Assembly (NCBI RefSeq): GCF_026210795.1
Contig: NC_089434.1
Location: 4,402,001 to 4,466,000, forward strand
DNA: 64,000 nt
Source of the DNA: Rhizophagus irregularis
Taxonomy: Eukaryota > Glomeromycota > Glomeromycetes > Glomerales > Glomeraceae
Direction of reading: 5' to 3'
Shown here: positions 53,160 to 64,000 of the stretch, piece by piece
How positions within the stretch are numbered: the first letter of the stretch is position 1
Layout: every line of letters begins with the position of its first letter
The notes under the pieces: model-generated
Told to the model about the DNA's origin: nothing
What the model saw: the letters and a program-made list of their open reading frames with translations, nothing else
Database searches by the model: none
Translations under genes and position numbers: made by a program

Positions 53160-56100
53160 TAAAATAAATCAAAGATAAACAATATACCTTTAAGGTTAAG
53201 AAGTAACCGACCAAGATTTTGGTTAAAAGAACAAAGATCTGAGATGGTATCCTTGAATTTATCTCACTCTTGTTCCAGAGCTTCAACTTTTTCTTCCATC
53301 TCTTCAACCTGATCTTGTAACCTCCAACCAGTGTTTAAATATTGAAGGTTCTTTTTGAAAAGAGACTCATTTCACTCTTTCATTTTGTCCAATTTTCATT
53401 GAAGAGATTCTGCTTGTTCTGTTAAAAGGAAAAGGAAAAAGAGAAGAAGAAATTCATAATACCATCAATTAGTTAAAAACTAAGTGAATAAAGTTGATAG
53501 TACAAAAGAGTTCTACAGGGGAGTGCATTCAAGACTAGTCCTAGAGGTATAAAAGTGCAGACTTTCTATATGGGTATATATGTTATGGTAGATGCCTTAT
53601 AATTTCATCAATTCTATTAAGTTTTTTAATTTGATAATTCAAATTTTCTGGTGAAATGAACTCTATCTTAAAAGTTTAATAATGTAAAAATTTGTCTCCT
53701 AAATAATCCATTTTCAGTATATCAGCTAGAAAGATTGGTAAAGACCATTATTGTTTTCAATAATTCTATATTTATTTTTAATTTCTTTGCAGTTATAAAT
53801 CTATTACCAATGTTTTATATAATTGTAAATTGACTGTATATCATAAGTTTTTTTGTTTTTATGGATAATGAATTGTTATTATTATTATTGTTTCTAACTG
53901 ATTTAATATTGATTTGTTGGAGCATTGTACTCAGAAAATAAAAGTCATGATATCTAAATTGAAGCTAAATATATTAATCTTCTGACCATAATCATATAAT
54001 TGTCTTGGGAATAAATTGTATTTCTCCCTTAATTTCTATATGATAAACAATTAGAATAAATAAAGAAATTGTTTAAAGAATGAAGAATTTATGAAATAAA
54101 GTAAGATATTGAATTTAAAGTAAAATAATAATAATCTGTTCAACTTCAGATCTATGAATACAACTTAATAATATATGAATGAATTTAGAATATGGTGATA
54201 ACAATAAATCTGAAGGTTTTGATGAAAAAGTGGATGCATTAAATGACAAAATTGATGAAACAGATAAGCATATACAAGTGGTGTTGATATTATGCACCAA
54301 CGTCTTGATACTAATATACAAGGATATAAATCTTCAGTTGATGAAACATTGAATTTAAAGATGGCCATCCTTTTTAAAGAAATGGTTTCATATAGTTTCT
54401 CTACACCCTTTACCCAATGAAAACTACCAGCTGTTTTTTGTTCTTGAAGAAGTTCAAGTGCCTTAGTTGTTGTTTTTATTTTATTATAAATATTATTATA
54501 ATCTTCTGACAGAGGTTCAGAATATTGAATATTTCAGAGTTTAAACTTAAAATAGTCTGATTTATACAGGTAAGCAGAATCTTTATCTATCTCTGTTAAA
54601 TTCTTCCATTTTAATTGACTTCATTATATTCTTTGTTTATTTCTTCTTTGGGTTTGTATATTTTTCTCCATTCATAATTTGTCTAAATTGATATTTCTTA
54701 GTCTTGTCCATTCTTTGAAATGATTATATAAGAATGGTGGTTCATGATTAATTTTTAAATGTTCAAAATACTGATAAATTAAGTGTTTACATATATTAAA
54801 CTGACTAATTAAATAATAAGAGCATCCACATACCAGTGCCTGTTACAAGAGACCAGTAATTAAAAATAAAACTTTATTCTCTGCATTTGTGATTCTGTTT
54901 TTGATGAATTCCTTTCCACATTTTATATTCATTATTAATTTGAAATGTTGATAACTTTTTCCATTCTAATTTAAATTGCTTAAGCCATTCTGGTTTTTCT
55001 CTTCCAAATTGAATTTGATTCAATTTTCATTGTTGATGTGGAATCACTTTTGTTAACAATGCATATACAATAAGATCTAAATATGGTTGGAAAAACTTGT
55101 AAAAAAAATCTCGCTTTACCACCTTCTATTGCCCTTCAACAAAACATTGTAATTTTAAAAATAGAAATTTTTTCTTCACATACAGTTCTTATCCATAAAG
55201 GTCATCTTTTATCACAATACCATACCATTCGCCCCACAAGTAGCTCCAAAAAGTAACCAAATAATTTTTTTACAAAATTCATACATTTCTTAAACAACTG
55301 TTTCATGAATTTCTTTACTTGTAAGGTATAAACCATTGCCTGTTGATATTAATGTATGCCAATAAAGGTATTATTCCATTATTAACCAAATTGTTTTATA
55401 ATATTCTTTAGGGCAAAATTTATTAGATAATGTGATTCCATTAAGAAAGAAACATGAGCCAAGTTCAGATAAAGGATTAAATGTAGCATTTCTAGGCATC
55501 TTGTTGCTTGATAATTATGCTAGAATAGCTCTCTTAATGTGCCATGTTTTTCACTAATTCTATATATGTTTTTAATTTCTTTGCAGTTATGAATCTATTA
55601 CCAATGTTTTTATATGATTGTCAGTTATGTTAAATGACTGTGTATCATAAATTTTTTGTTTCTAATGACAATGAATTGTTATTTAATATTGATTTGTTGG
55701 AGTATTGCACTCAGAGAATAAAAGTCATAATATCTAAATTGAAGCTAGATATATTAATCTTCTGATGATAATCATATGGAATAAAATTGCCTTAATTTCT
55801 ATATTATAAACAATTGAATAAATTGATTAAAGAATAAAGAATTTATGAAATAAAGTAAAATAATGAATTTAAAGTAAAATATTAAATAATCTGTTCAACT
55901 TCAGATCTAGGAATTCTACAAACCAATTTAAAATAATAATAAATCTGAATGCTTTGATGAAAAGTGAATGCATTAAATAACAAAAATGTTGAAACAGATA
56001 AGCATATACAAGTGGTGTTGATATTATGCACCAATATCTTGATACTACTAATGTACAAGAATATAAATAAAGAAATGGTTTCATATAGTTTCTCTACACT

Positions 56101-58494
56101 CTTTATCCAATGAAAACTACCAGCTGTTTTTTATTCTTAAAGAAGTTCAAGTGCCTTAATTGCTGTTTCTATTAATTTATCATAAATATTATTATAATCT
56201 GACAGAAGTTCAGAATCTTGAATATTTTAGAGTTTAAACTTAAAATAGTCTGATTTATATGCAGCTCCAATTTCACAATACAGTCCCCCATGGCTTTTTG
56301 TTCAGTTATTAAAGTATTAAGTTTTGAAATTATAGTAGAATTTTGAGATATCATTTTTTCAGACATTCTTTTATTGACTTTGTAAATAGTAAAATTTCTG
56401 ATAAATTAAGTGTTTGTATACATTAAACTGACTAATTAAATAATAAGAGCATTTACATACCAGTGCCTGTTATAAAAGACCAGTAATTAAAAATAAAACT
56501 TTATTCTCTGCATTTGTAATTCTGTTTTTGATGAATTTTTTTCCAAATTTTATATTCATTATTATTTGATGTGTTGATAACTTTTTCCATTCTGATTTAA
56601 ATTGCTTAAGCCATTCTAGTTTTTCTCTTCCAGATTGAATTTGATTCAATTTTCATTGTTGATGTGGAATTACTTTTGTTAACAATACATATACAACAAA
56701 GTTTAAACATGATTGGAAAAACTTGACCACCTTCCAATACCCTTTAACAAACATTGTGATTTTAAGGATAGAAATTTTTTCTTCACATATAGATCTTACC
56801 CATAAAGGCCATCTTTTATCACAATACCATTTGCCCCACAAGTATCTCCAAAGGGTAACCAAAGAATTTTTTAAAAAATTCACCCATTTCTTAAACAGCT
56901 GTTTCATGAATTTCTTTACTTGTAAGGTATAAACATTTCTTAAACAGCTGTTTCATGAATTTCTTACTTGTAAGGTATAAACCATTGCCTGTTTTCCATC
57001 ATTAACCAAATTGTTTCATGATATTCTTTAGGGCAAAATTTATTAGATTCCATTAAAAGAGAAACATAAGCCAAGTTCAGATAAAGGATTAAATATAGCA
57101 TTTCTAGGCATCTTGCTTGATAATAGTGCTAAAATAGCTCTCTAAAGTGACACTTACATAATGGATTTTGAAATCCTCCAGGTAAATCTGGCTGCATTTA
57201 ACTGTGCAAAATCTTTATCAGAAAGGAGAAATTCTAGTTGTATTCCTATATCACATAACTTTGTAAGAAATTTTTGAAGATTAACTTATTTGTTTTATAG
57301 TTTTCCCTATATCCGTATTTAGCCAGTTGTGTAGTTCATATACCTTCTCCATATCGAATAAGTATGCAAGTGGAAACTCTGTTCCATTCATTTCAAGTGT
57401 ATAGTTCAAGGCCAAAGTTTTCTAAAATAAATTAATTTATTTATAATACACAATTTATAAAAATTAACAGGTTTGCTATATCAATACTACATTCATGAAC
57501 TTTTTGGTTGAGTTTTTTATAAAGTCCTGTTGTAAAGATTACAGCATGAACAGTTATAGTTTCTTCTAATCTAGTATTATAATTCTCTTGATTAAGCCAT
57601 TCTATTGTTGATTTAAAAGCATTTTCATGATGTTTATATTTATTTTCTTCTAACTTTGACCACCAAAACTGTATCTGCTTTTGGTGAATAGATAAATCTA
57701 AGCCTATGCTAACAAGTTGTGCATAGATTTCTCTGAGAAGTAAATCTATATGCTCTTTAATGTAGTTTTTAATATCTTGAAAAACTTCTACATTAGCTGG
57801 CCTTAGATGTAAAAAATTAAAATTATGCTTTACAAATATGCATTAGATTGTCAACAGAAACTTTGATAGTACTCTATTACATTTAAACCTTTCCATTGCT
57901 TTTACATACCAATGTTTTAAAACATCTTGGATGTTTTTTAGATTTGGCAGCTAGATCATGCCTTTGTGAACAAAAATACCAGTAAGTTATTGCACTTTTC
58001 CTTGAATAAGATTGGGGTAACTATGGGTTTAAAGTTAGAATATTTACTAACATAATTTTATATTTATAAAACATACATCCATGAAAACTCATCCGCCTCT
58101 TCAATAATCTCAATCAATCAAAAGTCTGCCACTTTCTTTGCTGAACTGTTTAAAGTAGAAATATTTACTTTACATTCAAAATGAAATGGTGGTATATTTT
58201 CTTCATTTTCTGCTTGTGTTGTATATATATTTAGGAGCTGTGCAATATAATCAAAAAAGTCTGTAACCTCAACTACTTCCAAGGAATTTGTATCTTTTTC
58301 AGTTTCTGAGAAATCTATTTCATCATGTGATCTTTTTTATGTATTTTTATTTTTTTTTTCATTGTGTATTCTTGATATGACAATTATTGCAAGTACGATA
58401 TTGTTTTGTAGTATTTTTAGCCTCAAAATCTATAAATTCATGTAATAGTTTTATTTGTCCACAGGCAGTACAAACTTTTGTAATGTCCATATTT
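53160..58494 (-). pseudogene. MULE/SWIM transposase gene, decayed, 3' half duplicated
   Basis: The N-terminus starts at ATG 58494 with a zinc-ribbon-like CTACGQIKLLHEFIDFEAKN ... CNNCH. A decayed middle follows. The MULE transposase core piece LCDIGIQLEFLLSDKDFAQL is at about 57285-57190. Downstream, two copies of the C-terminal part follow (57150-55580 and 55560-53790). Each has SLVTLWRYLWGKWYC-type text, ending in a SWIM zinc finger. The SWIM is intact (CGCSYYLISQFNICKH) near 54850-54790 in the left copy, but has lost its third Cys (VYKH) in the right copy. Beyond it lies LELLQEQKTAGSFHWVKGVE (about 54470-54400). A coiled coil with three internal TGAs (LNTGWRLQDQVEEMEEKVEAL, 53460-53170) lies furthest left and may belong to another gene. 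Multiple frameshifts make it nonfunctional. I know this family from Rhizophagus. Confidence 0.75.
53790..57150. repeat. Tandem duplication, two ~1.6-1.8 kb copies
   Basis: 53790-55560 and 55580-57150 are direct repeats. Shared landmarks are GAATCTATTACCAATGTTTT, TTGATTTGTTGGAGYATTGC, ACCAGCTGTTTTTTRTTCTT, AGAGCATYYACATACCAGTG and AGCATTTCTAGGCATCTTG. The right copy is shorter through several deletions and contains a further small direct repeat at 56890-56985 (TTCTTAAACAGCTGTTTCAT twice). Both copies also carry a plus-strand coiled-coil-like fragment (FDEKVDALNDKIDETDKHIQ at about 54215-54275 and its decayed partner near 55950-56030). Confidence 0.85.
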
Positions 58495-60165
58495 AAAATG
58501 CACTATAAAAAGTTATCTTTTTTATTATATTATCATTAGATTTTTACAAAATTATGTAAAAATTATTACTTTACATGTTTTATGTATAATCAAATTTAAT
58601 CAAATCAGATTTTGATTCATTCACCACAAGATCAGTCATGTGGTAGTGAATTTTTTATGGTGATGCTGGGGAAGAGCAGGACTTATAAGCTGGTTCTGGT
58701 AGAATAATAAAATATTTGTTTAAATAGCTAATTTCCTCAATTGGCTAGGATTTTATAAAATTATTTATTTTATCAGGTTTATTGTTCCAAATTGATTTCA
58801 TGATTTATTAATTTTAACCCTTTTGATTGTTGTAGTTTATTCTCATAATCAATTGAAAAGAATATGTTTTATTAAAAACATCTAGATATTTACTTTTGTA
58901 TATATAATTGGTTACTCGATTATATGAGTTCTACAACTATAGTAATTATTAAATCATTCATAATAAGTTAGAAGAGTTTAGCTCTGCTAAATTTGTGAGA
59001 TAATTTTGTTGTACTAAAGTGAACATTTAAAATTTTGAATCTAATGTACATAAAAAAAAAATCAGGAGAATTAGTTGATTTATACCAAAATACTAAATTT
59101 TGGGGCTTATTGGTTTTGGCTGCTGAAAAGTTACATTGTCATGATGACTTTTAACAAAGCCACATATATACACATTAGTTTAGGGCTAAGTTAGGAGTGT
59201 GCATAGCCACCTGATCTTTAACTTTTATCAATGACTTGGCAATTTGTAATTTGTTTAATTTACAATTATGATTATATACTTATTAATATTTGCTATGCTT
59301 TTTAAGAAGCCACATAAACATATCAGATCACATAATGATTTGTTTAAATTTCTATTCAGAATGTTGTGCTACTACATAGCCATGATATACAAATTTATTT
59401 ACAATATGTGATGTTACAATTGTCACATGCTTATCTAAAGTGAAAAATTTTTTAATATACAAGTGTTTATTCTTTCCAAACTGAAGAATTAACCCTAAAT
59501 AGGGAATGTTTTGTAAAAAAATTGAACTCCGCCGTTGCCTGGCTATTCCAATAAAATGATTATTGGAGAGAGCGGTATAATTGTTGTATACTTAATGTGA
59601 ATGAAACGAAGTGTATTTTCTATTAACAGAAGAATAACCACCAGTTTCAGCATGAAATTCTTACCAACAAAACGTTGTTTCCTGTCAATTGTTGTATTTC
59701 AAATATATTTCCGTTTGCTCGTAAATTAATTGATAAATTAAAAATAAAAATATTGCTTTTTTATTAATTAAAAGTAATTTATATTAATCATTAAAATTTT
59801 TATAAATTTTATTTTTACTTATTCCAATGAAATAACAATAGTGTTGGAAGTCTTTATTTTGATTTTGACACACATATTTCTTATAAAGATTATCATTTTA
59901 TTATAAAAATAACAAAGCAGTATAGTAATTATTTTAAGTGAATTGATAAGTTGTTGAAAAAATAATCACATTAATATATAATACATATAGTATAATAAAG
60001 AAAACTTACTTATATTCGTAAATTTGGTTAAAAACATTGTCATTTGAGTTAATAATCATGTAATTTTATTGGCTATAAATATTCGATATTTAGGAGCATA
60101 ATGAATAATGTTGCTATTTTTTTTAGTGGAACTAGTATTTCTTTTGAAATTTCATTTTATGTTCA
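58495..60165. other. A+T-rich stretch, no gene seen
   Basis: Region 5' of the MULE gene. AAATCAGATTTTGATTCATT and later TGATTTATACCAAAATACTA words show no repeat structure I can define. A slightly G+C-richer patch around 59520-59580 (GAACTCCGCCGTTGCCTGGC) has no recognisable product. Confidence 0.35.
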
Positions 60166-60169
60166 ATGT

Positions 60170-60445
60170 GGTGGATTTATTTTTTAAATAATGCCAATAG
60201 ATCATTATAAATATAACCAAATCTTTCGGAAATTTTTTTTTAAATTTTTTTTTCTAATCATAACAATAGATCGGTATACATAAGACAGATGTTGTATAAA
60301 TAAAATTTTCCGATTTTTTTTTAATAATGCCAATAGATCGTTATAGTAGATAATAACAAAATCTTTCAGAAATTTTTTTAAAATTTTTTTTCTAATAATA
60401 ATAAAAAAAAATGTACATTAGTATTATCATAGGGACGAAGTCCCC
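60170..60445 (-). repeat. Inverted partial copy of the 44.5-45.1 kb repeat
   Basis: Contains AATAATGCCAATAGATCRTTAT, AATCTTTCRGAAATTTTTTT and GTATACATAAGACAGATGTTGTATAAATAA, which are reverse complements of words in 44540-45065. Confidence 0.7.
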
Positions 60446-61180
60446 AATAATAAACGCATATTTCTAGTTTTCGTAGAAATTCACAGATGTATTTGTTTAT
60501 TCAATAAAATTATTCCTTGTATGATAACCTTCCTTTTATTTTGTGTTATTCAACTGAACATTATACTTCTTTAACGCTTTTCTAGACAATATAGAAAATT
60601 GATTTGTGTTACAATGACTAAAAGATAAAAACAAATAAAGTAAACAAAATAATATGAAAAAATACTAATATTTATTAAAAACCAAGATCTATGCAAATGA
60701 TGATAATGGTTTCCATCAGTTCACTATACACATTCATATTAAACATGTTCTTTGTAATGTTTAACTTCACCATAAGAAAAATATTATACTATTAATTTTA
60801 AATATTATCAGTATTTAAATTTATTTTTAAATATTTTATTGATTATTTTGCAATTTGTTATCAAAGGTTTTTACAGTTTAAAAATTACAAAAGACTGTGG
60901 TCTTTTTCAATGTAAAAGTTCTGATGCGATCTCCCATCCCCCATACGTTCTCTCATACGTTTTTCCCGACGGTTTAAACAACAACAACTATTTTTTTAAC
61001 TTCTTTTTCATTGTTATTATTAATGCTGAAACTCTTTGAATATAGGATGATAGAATTGTGTTGCATAATTTGTTTCAGTTCCATGTTGTGAATTAAATAG
61101 CTTGATTCACCAAATCTATCTTTGACTATGGGCATTTGAATTTTAAATAACAAAGGAGAAAATTATAAAAAAAAAAATAA
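60446..61180. other. A+T-rich stretch, no gene seen
   Basis: Unassigned. GATCTCCCATCCCCCATACG near 60930 is locally more G+C-rich. The short open frame over it shows no recognisable protein features. Confidence 0.35.
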
Positions 61181-61184
61181 ATTA

Positions 61185-62264
61185 AGAAAACCTAGAATAT
61201 CCTTATCACACATACATATCTCCAAGTTTGTTAAATTTTAGCAAATCTTGCCAAGTTTGATTAATGTTTTTGAGGTTATACCTCTAGAGCAGTGTTGGGC
61301 AATTGGACAATTGGACGTTTTGGACATTTGTCCAAAACCTGTCCAAAACTTGTCCAAAACCAAAACCTTTTTTTCATTGGACAGGTTTTGGACAGATCAC
61401 ATGACAAAAAATTTAATTTTGGCCAGAATTATGACTAATTTTGGCTAATTTTAATTTTAGTTCAATTATTAATTTACTTCAAAAATCTTTAAATGTTAAT
61501 TTTTAATATTATTTTGATTTTACATTAATTTTTATTATTTAATTTATATTAAATATTTACTTTTTTAACATTTTAACATTATATTTTTATTTTATTTTTA
61601 GTTTCAGTTGTTTTCAGTTGATAAATATTAGGACTCTTGAGCAGTTTTAAACTGTCCAAAACTATGTCCAAAACTGGTTTTGGACAGTCCAAAATTGTCC
61701 AATTAAAAAAACCAATTGGACAAGTCCAAAACCCAACACTGCTCTAGAGTATATTTCAAGGGAACATAAGTAAAAAAAATTTTTTTGCTTTTGGATATCG
61801 ATGTAATTTCTTCTTGGTATACCAACAGAAATACTTTGCATTATTATATCTATTAAAAATTAATTTGTAAATTTCATATTCTAATATTCTTTTTTTGTAT
61901 TTAGACCCGATTTCGTCGATTTTGTCATTTATTGATATTTCTACCATATCTTTAATCCATACTGTCAAGAGAAAAAATTCATGTATTCTCGAACATTGGT
62001 CCTGTTGGAAATTTATTTAAAGGTAATAAAATATTCTTCCAGATTATTCGGTAAGAAGTGGGTGATAACATTATAGAATTTCACGTGATTCTCGTTGGTA
62101 ATAGCGAGAATATTCGTAAACACCTGAAAATATATCCATAGAAAAGGTACGGATACTTGACACCAGGTTTTATTTACTAAACTACATGAATGCAAAGAAT
62201 TGACTGAGATCATCATGTAATTCAGTAAAATTAAGAAGAGACAATCTCTTATGAGTGATGCCAT
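61185..62264 (-). pseudogene. F-box gene of a second subfamily, decayed and split
   Basis: The N-terminus starts at ATG 62264. Its F-box-like text (DCLFLILLNYMMISVNSLHSC, then LVNKTWCQVSVPFLW) differs from the three paralogues upstream but matches a common Rhizophagus F-box type. A stop follows ITFK, then frameshifts. Later pieces are EYEIYKLIFNRYNNAKYFCW (about 61890-61830) and, beyond a 452 bp insertion, SLEIYSRGITSKTLIKLGKI and NLTNLEICMCDKDI (about 61770-61180). The insertion falls between TAC TCT AGA and GGT ATA, keeping frame at the empty site. Leucine-rich segments would follow in an intact gene but are truncated here. Confidence 0.72.
61290..61741. mobile_element. 452 bp hAT-type element in decayed F-box gene
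   Basis: The ends CAGTGTTGGGCAATTGGACA and CCCAACACTG are flanked by the 8 bp duplication CTCTAGAG (61282-61289 and 61742-61749). CAGTG starts and 8 bp duplications are typical of hAT. Subterminal regions are filled with direct and inverted TTTTGGACA / TGTCCAAAA words, the same architecture as the AGGTC-rich ends of the element at 8.3 kb. No transposase is encoded. Confidence 0.92.
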
Positions 62265-62269
62265 ATTGT

Positions 62270-62685
62270 TAAAAGTGATAAATGCGATTATGAGAATTAT
62301 AAATTATTAAAAAGCGCCTCTCTAGCGAAAAGGAAATTTTGAAATTGAAGAGAAAAGGAAAAAATTACAGCTGAAAGATATGAATGCATATTTATATAAA
62401 AATTTGTCAAGACTAATCGTAAATTAGAAATTACTATATATGTTTAGTTTAGTTAATAATGTTTGATGAAATACTAGGGGCTTACATGCTTTTCATGCGA
62501 GCATGTTCAATTCTTAAAAAAAAAGATAAAATTTTTTTGATTGTTTGAATCAATAAAACAATCATCAGAAGATAAATATTTAATGGTCTTGATTTTCAAA
62601 TTAGAGAAATCTGCTGTGTCCCAATGATGACACTTTTTCTTCCATTTAAGATAATTATTGAAAGTGCAGCGTTTTTTGTATGACA
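62270..62685. other. Upstream region of the decayed F-box gene
   Basis: A+T-rich with no ORF. TATGAATGCATATTTATATA near 62380 could be the gene's TATA region. The GTACACC box of the three F-box paralogues is not seen here, which fits a different subfamily. Confidence 0.4.
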
Positions 62686-62689
62686 TTAA

Positions 62690-63345
62690 CTTAATAAATC
62701 ATGAACTTCTATTGGAAACCAATAAATTTTATTTTAGAAATAAAAATAAATATTTCTTCATTGAAATTGATAAGTTTATTTCAGAGATAAAATAAAAGAT
62801 GTTTCAAAATTCAAAATTCAAAAATTAAAAATTCAAAATTAACGTTAATATTTATTTTTGTGGCTAAAATGACAATCATTTTAAAGTTTTCTTGTGTAAC
62901 ATCTACATCAATTAATAATCTTGATACACAAGCAGACAAGCTATTATTGTTTGGTAAGAAATTTCTTCTTGTGTAACATCTACATCAATGATATCAAATA
63001 ATCTTGATACACACTCGTTGAGATTTCCATATGTGGTTTAATTTGTAATTAAAAGATTTATTAAGATAATTGATTTGCTTATCTGTTTTATTTGTTCAAA
63101 TATGTGAGAACAATTCGGACTTATCTTCCGCAAAATTTTTATTATGAGAAGGCATAGTATATATGATAACGGCTTTTCTTTCCTCGCATCGTAATAATAA
63201 ATTATTTTTCGTTTAATAAATTAGTGTTCGCTCAATTAAGAGATTTGTGTTACCTTAATAAATAAAGTTTTAAAAATAATTAATGTTTAATGTTATTGAT
63301 AATGTGAAATATAAAATATTTTATACGCCATGCACCACTTTGCAG
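62690..63345 (+). repeat. Direct repeat, copy 2 (partner at 43.1-43.9 kb)
   Basis: The block order matches 43105-43865, with a tandem TTCTTGTGTAACATCTAC...CTTGATACACA pair and the ending TTATACGCCATGCA. Here TAATAAATTAGTGTTCGCTC is uninterrupted, giving the empty site for the MITE at 43648-43770. Confidence 0.8.
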
Positions 63346-64000
63346 AAACCCGTGATTTGTTACCATGCAGTTAAGAAATCGTCATCAAATCACAACGATC
63401 TATTATCCAACATGTGACGACATAGTATCAAACGATCTCATGAAATTGTCGATATCAATAGAAGTTGTAAAATGCTACTAAATAGGTGTGAATATGGTAA
63501 ATAGGTGGAATAACACCGAGAATTAGTAGTGAAAATTAATCTAAGATATTTCTTAGATGTATTAAATATTATTTGGTGATGAATCTGCCAATATACTTTA
63601 TTCATATTTTTATATAAATTTTATTCTGTATGATAATTTTTTAACACGTGGTATTATAAAATAACTATAGTTTGATCTAAACTATTTTTTAACTTTTTTT
63701 TTTCAACAAAAATCCTCCCTTTCGCTCTTTACCTTTCATTCCCCATTTCTTTCCTTTATTTTTCTCTTCGTTCCTTCTCCCCTTCGTTGTTTTATATCTT
63801 TTTTTTTAAAAAAAATTTTTTTTCTGTTAAAAAAACTCTGTTTTATAATTTGCTTAAAAAAATTATTTTTTTTTACGTTTTTTAACTTTATTTTTTTTTT
63901 ATAAAAAAATAAATTTCGGGTTTCTTCCCTCATCCTTTCCTTCTTCTCTCGTATTTTATTAAAAAGAGTTGAAGAGAACCCACAAAAAAAATCAAATTCT
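63346..64000. other. A+T-rich end region with pyrimidine tract
   Basis: No gene was recognised. 63715-63795 and 63918-63955 are pyrimidine-rich (TTCCTTCTCCCCTTCGTT-type), like the tract at 1680-1830 inside the CACTA-type element. The open frame on the opposite strand is a low-complexity Lys-rich artefact. Confidence 0.4.

Noticed and set aside
1292-53460. TGA read as Trp (altered code) to explain many TGA stops
   Set aside because: Ordinary TGG Trp codons occur in the same remnants, TAA stops and frameshifts also occur, and CpG decay of CGA explains the TGAs seen directly in duplicated copies.

Overview
The window reads as nuclear DNA of an arbuscular mycorrhizal fungus, most likely Rhizophagus or a close Glomeromycotina relative. 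The evidence is very high A+T content, short introns with GTAAGT donors, a paralogous group of about 490-residue F-box proteins, several gene families I recognise from that lineage, and dense, decayed transposable elements. This assignment rests on family recognition, not on a search.

Layout. 0-5.7 kb: a satellite array, then a decayed Tnp2-type (CACTA/Plavaka-like) transposase on the minus strand, split by a 2.6 kb CACTA-ended non-autonomous element. That element carries a striking array of 14 intron-like units. 6.1-9.7 kb: a five-exon lineage-specific gene with nonsense mutations, split by a 957 bp hAT-type element. 10.6-16.3 kb: a long T-rich dispersed repeat (copy A), a 601 bp foldback element, a decayed RRM-like gene split by a 244 bp hAT MITE, and another TIR element. 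16.6-20.4 kb: dispersed repeats and A+T-rich DNA. 20.7-38.6 kb: three paralogous F-box genes on the minus strand, two intact and one with a stop at codon 3. Between them lie foldback and mariner-like elements, a LINE 3' remnant, a 4 kb inverted repeat (copies B and C) holding a Harbinger-like MITE, and a frameshifted, visibly more G+C-rich coding remnant of unknown origin. 39.6-43.9 kb: repeat copy D, a spliced membrane-protein-like gene and dispersed repeats. 45.96-46.52 kb: an intact secreted LPMO-like gene. 48.7-53.05 kb: a compact plus-strand block of decayed ORFs (Ty3-like RT/RNase H without visible integrase, Cys-rich protein, coiled coil, small ORF, thymidylate-kinase-like P-loop protein). 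53.2-58.5 kb: a decayed MULE/SWIM transposase with a duplicated C-terminal half. 61.2-62.3 kb: a decayed F-box gene split by a 452 bp hAT element.

Four coding remnants are each interrupted by a different non-autonomous DNA transposon with matching target-site duplications. In each case the empty-site junction keeps the reading frame, so the boundaries are exact. Many premature stops are TGA where an Arg CGA codon is the likely ancestor. Inside one gene, two tandem copies show this CpG-to-TpG change directly. The clearly intact genes are two F-box proteins and the secreted LPMO-like protein; nothing in the window suggests an operon or a co-regulated pathway apart from a promoter box shared by the three F-box paralogues.
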